A stretch of 5,150 bases of DNA from Parvibaculum sp. (GTDB taxonomy: Bacteria; Pseudomonadota; Alphaproteobacteria; Parvibaculales; Parvibaculaceae), in the NCBI GenBank assembly GCA_020062605.1, contig JAGUWA010000295.1, positions 1 through 5,150 on the forward strand, read 5' to 3'. The first letter of the stretch is position 1. Each line of letters starts with the position of its first letter. The notes under the pieces are model-generated. The model had not been told where the DNA came from. It saw only the letters and a list, made by a program, of their open reading frames with translations, and made no database searches. The translations under genes were made by a program, and so were the position numbers. Positions 1 to 5,150 of the stretch are shown here, piece by piece.

Positions 1-1
1 G

Positions 2-631
2 ACCGGCGAAGGGCAGTTCGTGGAAGTGCCGATGCTCGAAGCCGTTACCTCCTTCGTGCTCGCCGAACATTTCTACGACCATGTCTACGATCCGCCGACC
101 GGGCAATGGACCTATGGCCGCATCACCAATCCGGACCGCCGCCCCTATCGCACGAAGGACGGGCATATCGGATTGCTGCCCTATTCCGACAAGCAGTGGG
201 AACAGTTCTTCGAGCTGGCGGGCCGCCTCGACGATTACAAGAACGACGAGCGCTTCAACAACTACAAGGCGCGCACCGTTCATATCCGCGAACTCTATGC
301 GATGATCGAGGAGACAACGGAGACGAAGACGACGGAGGAATGGCTGGCGCTGCTGAAGCCGCTTTCGATTCCGGCCGTGAAGATGAACCGGCTGGACGAT
401 CTGCAGGACGATCCGCATCTGAAGGCGGTCGATTTCTTCGCGCGCTACGACCACCCGCATGCCGGGCCCTATTTCGCGCTGAAGCCGCCGGTACGCTTCA
501 GCGAGAGCCCGTCCAGCATTCGCCGCCACCCGCCGCGCCTCGGCGAGCAGACGGAAGAGGTACTCCGGGAAGCGGGGATGAGCGAGGACGAGATCGCGGC
601 GCTGACGGGCGCGAAGACGGCGAAGGTGTGA
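2..631 (+). CDS. Family III CoA transferase (CaiB/BaiF type), C-terminal half, 5' truncated
   Basis: The reading frame is open from the left edge (first full codon at base 2) to TGA at 629-631, giving 209 residues. Family III enzymes move CoA between acyl-CoA and a free carboxylic acid in the cytoplasm and are usually about 400 residues, so about half the protein lies outside the window. What I see is typical of this family: GQFVEVPMLEA at the left edge, FVLAEHFY, RRPYRTKDGHIGLLPYSDKQW, the ELYAMIEE region, and the closing RRHPPRLGEQTEEVLREAGMSEDEIAAL, the usual C-terminal signature. The catalytic aspartate of the family lies in the N-terminal half and cannot be checked. The internal GTG at base 20 is not the true start, because family sequence continues upstream of it. 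The substrate cannot be deduced. A palindromic repeat follows the stop by 14 bases and may help end or stabilise the transcript. Confidence 0.9.
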   Translation, partial: TGEGQFVEVPMLEAVTSFVLAEHFYDHVYDPPTGQWTYGRITNPDRRPYRTKDGHIGLLPYSDKQWEQFFELAGRLDDYKNDERFNNYKARTVHIRELYAMIEETTETKTTEEWLALLKPLSIPAVKMNRLDDLQDDPHLKAVDFFARYDHPHAGPYFALKPPVRFSESPSSIRRHPPRLGEQTEEVLREAGMSEDEIAALTGAKTAKV

Positions 632-645
632 GTTTTCACCGCGAT

Positions 646-744
646 CGTCATTGCGAGGCCTGAAAGGCCGAAGCAATCCAGGAGCGGCAAGCACGGAGCA
701 AGTGGCTCCTGGATTGCTTCGTCGCTGCGCTCCTCGCAATGACG
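646..744. repeat. Nested palindromic intergenic repeat (alphaproteobacterial type)
   Basis: Two nested perfect inverted repeats are visible. The outer arms are CGTCATTGCGAGG (646-658) and CCTCGCAATGACG (732-744). The inner arms are 17 bp, 669-685 against 705-721 (CGAAGCAATCCAGGAGC and its complement), with a 19-base loop. The 10-base stretches between inner and outer arms do not pair. The left one is part of a small hairpin of its own, GGCCT-GAA-AGGCC (657-669). The right one has the CGTCGCTGCGCTCC sequence usual for this element. I recognise it as a short palindromic element scattered between genes in many alphaproteobacteria; its reverse-frame translations (HCEERSDEAI, VIARSAATKQS) are often miscalled as proteins. 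As RNA it would form a long hairpin just after the CoA transferase, possibly acting as a 3' stabiliser or terminator. No T-tract follows, so simple intrinsic termination is not shown. Confidence 0.88.
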
Positions 745-785
745 GAGAATAGAGACGACCACGCCGGGATGAGCAAGGATGAGAC

Positions 786-1148
786 ATGCCCCTGACCTAT
801 CGCGAGTTCAATGCCTTCTGCGGCTCGCTTCCCGCCACGACCCATGTCGTGCAATGGGGCGGCGCGCATGTCTGGAAAGTGGGCGGCAAGGTCTTCGCGA
901 TCGGCGGCTGGGAGCGCGGCCACCATCCCGGCATCACCTTCAAGGTCTCCGATATCGGCTGGGAAATGCTGCGGGACGCCGAGGGCTGCCGCCCGGCGCC
1001 CTATCTCGCCTCGCGGGGCATGAAATGGATCCAGAGCTACGACAAGGGCCTCGGCAAGCGGGAGCTGAAGGAATATCTCAAGGCCTCGCATGCGCTGGTC
1101 GCGGCGGGACTGAGCCGGAAGAAGCGCGCGGAGCTGGGGATCGCGTGA
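786..1148 (+). CDS. MmcQ/YjbR family protein
   Basis: This is a complete 120-residue protein. Residues 1-115 match the MmcQ/YjbR family: an N-terminal helix (YREFNAFCGSLPATTH), the strand pair VQWGGAHVWKVGGKVFAIGGW, then ITFKVSD, the loop PAPYLASRGMKWIQ and a C-terminal helix (ELKEYLKASHALVAAGL). Length is normal for the family. The fold is CyaY-like and is often described as DNA-binding, but the molecular role is not established for most members. I see no catalytic motif, signal peptide or membrane segment. ATG 786 is chosen because AAGGA at 775-779 lies six bases upstream and the protein begins in the usual place. It stands 41 bases after the palindromic repeat and 119 bases before acs. No functional link to either neighbour is evident. 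Confidence 0.88.
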   Translation: MPLTYREFNAFCGSLPATTHVVQWGGAHVWKVGGKVFAIGGWERGHHPGITFKVSDIGWEMLRDAEGCRPAPYLASRGMKWIQSYDKGLGKRELKEYLKASHALVAAGLSRKKRAELGIA

Positions 1149-1184
1149 CGGGCATATAACGAGGAATGTTTGGGACCGCCCGCC

Positions 1185-1213
1185 TTGTCCCCTCTCCGCC
1201 GCGCGGACATAAT
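1185..1213 (+). promoter_or_regulatory. Candidate sigma-70-type promoter of acs
   Basis: TTGTCC (1185-1190; 4 of 6 to TTGACA) is followed by a 17-base spacer and CATAAT (1208-1213; 5 of 6 to TATAAT). Transcription from about base 1220 would give a leader of roughly 50 bases before the acs start. A weak stem, GGGAC (1172-1176) with GTCCC (1187-1191), overlaps the -35 box. This is a pattern match only. Confidence 0.4.
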
Positions 1214-1267
1214 GCCGCCAACGAAAAGAAACTCGCCCCCAGAACAAGTGCCTCCAGGGAGACCGCC

Positions 1268-3211
<1,944 letters not shown>

Positions 3212-3226
3212 CATATATAGTAAATA

Positions 3227-3242
3227 GGGGCACTTTAGCCCC
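3227..3242 (+). terminator. Weak hairpin after acs, possible terminator
   Basis: GGGGC (3227-3231) pairs with GCCCC (3238-3242) around a six-base loop, 15 bases after the acs stop. The stem is only 5 bp and no run of T follows. It could be a poor intrinsic terminator or simply part of the repeat-rich region before fic. Confidence 0.25.
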
Positions 3243-3247
3243 ATATT

Positions 3248-3357
3248 CTGTTGACCTGTCGACGATACGGTGATTTATCGACAGATGAGACGGATATGTT
3301 GACGCCTCGGACATATTGTCCGAATATGTCGATAAATTCGGGATTTATCGACATATG
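3248..3357 (+). promoter_or_regulatory. Repeat-rich control region of the fic gene (two matched operator-like sites)
   Basis: Two sites share the architecture TGTCGA-N15-TCGACA. Site 1 is 3257-3283 and site 2 is 3327-3353, offset by exactly 70 bp. Their right halves are an identical 12-mer, GATTTATCGACA (3272-3283 and 3342-3353). In site 2 the symmetry extends to perfect 14-bp arms (3324-3337 and 3343-3356), reaching the first two bases of ATG 3355. Additional TGTTGA copies lie at 3249-3254 and 3297-3302. Two TTGAC boxes (3251-3255 and 3299-3303) overlap these elements and could be -35 sites, but no good -10 match lies at the right distance. The layout is that of an operator-promoter. The likely binder is the C-terminal winged-helix-like domain of the Fic protein itself, which is inference. 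Confidence 0.6.
3308..3322. repeat. 15-bp perfect palindrome within the fic control region
   Basis: CGGACA (3308-3313) and TGTCCG (3317-3322) flank TAT. This is a separate, tighter palindrome between the two longer operator-like sites. It contains GACATAT (3310-3316), which recurs at 3350-3356 in site 2. It overlaps the alternative TTG start codon at 3316. Confidence 0.6.
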
Positions 3358-4521
3358 AAAAACTGGCATCCAGATAAGCCCTACAATGATCTCCCCCTCC
3401 TTCCTCCCAGGGCCGAGGTTGAGACAAAGGAAGTGCTCAAGGCATGCGTGCGGGCGCGCGCCGCACTGGCAGAACTGAAGCAGGCGGCCGAACTCATCCC
3501 CAATCAGGCCATTCTCATCAATACGATTCCAACACTGGAAGCCCAGGCAAGCTCGGAAATCGAGAACATCGTCACGACAACCGACAGGCTGTTCCGCTAT
3601 TCCGGGACAAGTCATGAAGCGCAGGCCGACCCCCCCACGCGCGAAGCCCTGCGCTATCGGCGCGCGCTCCGGACCGGATATATGAGGCTTCGGGAACGCC
3701 CACTCTCCACAGCAACGGCGCTCGAAGTTTGCAGCACGATAAAAAGTGTCCAGATGGAGATCCGAAAAGTTCCCGGCACGGCCCTCCAAAACGACTCAAC
3801 CGGCAAGATCATTTACACACCTCCGGCCGGGGAACCGAAGCTTCAAGAACTTCTGACGAATTGGGAGCATTTCATCCACAGCGATGCAGACGGTCTCGAC
3901 CCCCTCGTTCGCATGGCGATCATGCATTACCAATTCGAGGCTATCCATCCGTTTACGGACGGAAATGGACGCACGGGCCGCATTCTGAACGTCCTGTATC
4001 TCATCGAAAAAGAGCTGCTCGACCTGCCGATACTATACCTGAGCCGGCATATCATCCGTAACAAGATCGACTACTACAGACTGCTTCAGGAAGTCACGAC
4101 GAAAGGAAACTGGGCCGGCTGGCTGATATATATCCTGAACGGTGTCGCCGAAACCTCCTCCTGGACCACATCGAAAATCCGGGCGATACGGCATCTGAAG
4201 CAAATCGCCACCGACTACATAAAGAAGGCGGAACCCCAGATTTACTCGCATGAACTCGTCGAACAAATATTCGAGCAGCCCTATTGCCGCATCTCGAACA
4301 TTGTCGATGCAGGATTGGCCAGACGCCAAACGGCATCGACCTATCTCAGAAGATTGGCGGATATAGGCGTGCTGTTTGAAGCCAAGGTCGGGCGGGAGAA
4401 GCTCTTTGTTCATCCGGCACTGCATGCACTCCTTACGTCGGAAAGCAACGAAATCGAGCCCTACATGCCTCCTCCGAAACTCGGCGTCGATCTGAACAGA
4501 TTGTTGCGCACCGACAGCTGA
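3355..4521 (+). CDS. Fic family AMP transferase with N-terminal inhibitory motif and C-terminal winged helix
   Basis: Fic proteins usually transfer AMP from ATP to hydroxyl side chains of target proteins. Read from ATG 3355 the protein has 388 residues. Residues about 1-85 form a Fic_N-type region (KPYNDLPLLPP, then AELIPNQAILINTIPTLEAQ). It carries the inhibitory motif SSEIEN (66-71), matching (S/T)xxxE(G/N) with Glu70 as the blocking residue, which places it in class II like Shewanella SoFic. The catalytic motif HPFTDGNGRTGR (198-209) is complete, with His198, and IIYTPPAG near 154 is the likely target-binding flap. Residues about 296-365 look like a winged helix (RRQTASTYLRRLADIGVLFEAKVGREKLF). 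TTG 3316 would add 13 residues, but ATG 3355 gives the usual family N-terminus; no strong ribosome-binding site supports either. There is no separate antitoxin, as expected when the inhibitor is built in. Base composition is lower in GC than the neighbours (30 of 60 at 4201-4260, against 38 of 60 in acs at 2881-2940), suggesting transfer. The protein target is unknown. Confidence 0.93.
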   Translation: MKNWHPDKPYNDLPLLPPRAEVETKEVLKACVRARAALAELKQAAELIPNQAILINTIPTLEAQASSEIENIVTTTDRLFRYSGTSHEAQADPPTREALRYRRALRTGYMRLRERPLSTATALEVCSTIKSVQMEIRKVPGTALQNDSTGKIIYTPPAGEPKLQELLTNWEHFIHSDADGLDPLVRMAIMHYQFEAIHPFTDGNGRTGRILNVLYLIEKELLDLPILYLSRHIIRNKIDYYRLLQEVTTKGNWAGWLIYILNGVAETSSWTTSKIRAIRHLKQIATDYIKKAEPQIYSHELVEQIFEQPYCRISNIVDAGLARRQTASTYLRRLADIGVLFEAKVGREKLFVHPALHALLTSESNEIEPYMPPPKLGVDLNRLLRTDS

Positions 4522-4588
4522 GCCTCTTGCACTCACCCGCCATTGCCCCCACCCTTCCGTCTTCTTTTTGGGTCAGGGAGGACATCAC

Positions 4589-5150
4589 ATGGCGGACTGG
4601 CAGATCGGCGACGTGACGATCACGCGCGTGGTGGAGGTCGAGGCGGCATTGCCGGGCGGCGGCGCGGGCTCGATGGTGGAGAAGGCCTATCCGGACGCCG
4701 TGAAGGAGATCGGCTGGAACACCATGCTCGTGGACGGCAAATGGGTGCCGGCCTTCCCGAAGGCATGCTACCTGATCGGCAGGCGCGAATGGGATTTCTG
4801 GGCGACCGAGGAGGATGACGACAACGCGCCGGTGCTTGCCGGCAGCGTGCAGCCGATCTTCGATGCAGGCCTCGCGGACCTCGTAAGCGACGATCACCTG
4901 GTCTGCGAGGAAGTGCGCCTGCGCCCGACGCCCGGCCACACGCCCGGGCATGTCAGCGTCGTCATCTCCTCGAAGGGCGAGAGCGCGATCATCACCGGCG
5001 ACCTGATGCACCACCCCTGCCAGATGGCGCGCGCGGACTGGCGCAGCGCCTTCGACAGCGACGGCGACATGGCGGAGAAAACGCGCCATGCCTTCCTCGC
5101 CGAAATGGCGGACGGGCCGACCCTCGTCATCGGCACGCATTTCGCGACGC
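4589..5150 (+). CDS. MBL-fold metallo-hydrolase, 3' truncated by the window, apparently lacking the HxHxDH region
   Basis: The frame is open from ATG 4589 to the right edge (187 residues). The start is well supported by AGGGAGGA at 4575-4582, six bases upstream. The N-terminus (WQIGDVTITRVVEVE) and the run GWNTMLVDGKWVPAFPKACYLIGRREWDFW belong to a metallo-beta-lactamase-fold hydrolase family. Later metal-ligand motifs are present: TPGHTPGH (114-121), GDLMHHP (137-143, Asp138) and GTHF (His184). In relatives the GWNT stretch directly follows a THLHxDHV motif that supplies most zinc ligands. Here residues 33-43 (KAYPDAVKEIG then W) run straight into NTMLV, so that motif and the strands before it are absent, roughly 90 residues by my recollection of the family. 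No other frame nearby encodes it. This suggests an in-frame deletion and probably a protein without normal activity. The substrate is unknown, and the gene starts 67 bases after fic. Confidence 0.8.
   Translation, partial: MADWQIGDVTITRVVEVEAALPGGGAGSMVEKAYPDAVKEIGWNTMLVDGKWVPAFPKACYLIGRREWDFWATEEDDDNAPVLAGSVQPIFDAGLADLVSDDHLVCEEVRLRPTPGHTPGHVSVVISSKGESAIITGDLMHHPCQMARADWRSAFDSDGDMAEKTRHAFLAEMADGPTLVIGTHFAT

Noticed and set aside
469..762. Small - strand open frame containing HCEERSDEAI
   Set aside because: This is the familiar false translation of the palindromic intergenic repeat, continuing antisense into the CoA transferase gene.
648..1247. - strand open frame ending in VIARSAATKQS-type sequence
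   Set aside because: It is another reading frame of the same repeat joined to antisense of the MmcQ/YjbR gene, with no family signature of its own.
1166..1267. N-terminal extension of acs from ATG 1166
   Set aside because: The GAGG upstream is one base from the ATG, the 34 added residues do not look like Acs, and ATG 1268 has a well-placed ribosome-binding site and the standard N-terminus.
3316..3354. TTG 3316 as the fic start
   Set aside because: It would place the inverted repeat inside the coding region and add 13 residues not typical of the family. It is not excluded, since ATG 3355 also lacks a clear ribosome-binding site.
3212..3354. CRISPR array or tandem-repeat origin before fic
   Set aside because: The repeats are short, few and inverted, without regular unique spacers or iteron-like head-to-tail order. 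They fit operator sites better.
4522..4588. Possible terminator after fic
   Set aside because: Only very short complementary runs (ACCC with GGGT) are present, and the T-run is within the would-be loop rather than after a stem.
4433..5140. - strand open frame of 235 codons opposite the MBL-fold gene
   Set aside because: It is antisense to a gene with recognisable MBL motifs and a strong ribosome-binding site, and has no recognisable domain.

Overview
The window looks like the chromosome of a GC-rich alphaproteobacterium, possibly of the Hyphomicrobiales or Parvibaculum type. The evidence is GC-biased third codon positions in most genes, the proteins recognised, and an intergenic palindromic repeat of a kind widespread in alphaproteobacterial genomes. 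The exact genus cannot be settled from the sequence. All five genes lie on the + strand.

Layout: (1) bases 2-631 hold the C-terminal half of a family III (CaiB/BaiF-type) CoA transferase, cut by the left edge. (2) Bases 646-744 hold a long nested palindromic repeat. (3) Bases 786-1148 hold a small MmcQ/YjbR-family protein. (4) Bases 1268-3211 hold a complete, canonical AMP-forming acetyl-CoA synthetase (acs) with a plausible promoter upstream. (5) Bases 3212-3354 are an AT-richer intergenic region packed with inverted and direct repeats. (6) Bases 3355-4521 hold a Fic-family AMP transferase with an N-terminal inhibitory glutamate motif and a C-terminal winged-helix-like domain. (7) Bases 4589-5150 hold the start of a metallo-beta-lactamase (MBL) fold hydrolase, cut by the right edge.

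The CoA transferase and acs fit acyl-CoA and acetate metabolism. The Fic gene stands apart: it is lower in GC than its neighbours, sits alone between two metabolic genes, and carries its own repeat-rich control region. That region has two copies of TGTCGA-N15-TCGACA placed exactly 70 bp apart, and the second runs into the fic start codon. Together with the DNA-binding-like C-terminus of the protein, this suggests an autoregulated Fic module, which is an inference.

The second notable point is the MBL-fold gene. It keeps the later metal-ligand motifs (TPGHTPGH, GDLMHHP, GTHF) but lacks the HxHxDH motif and the preceding core. It looks like an in-frame internal deletion of roughly 90 residues relative to the family as I know it.
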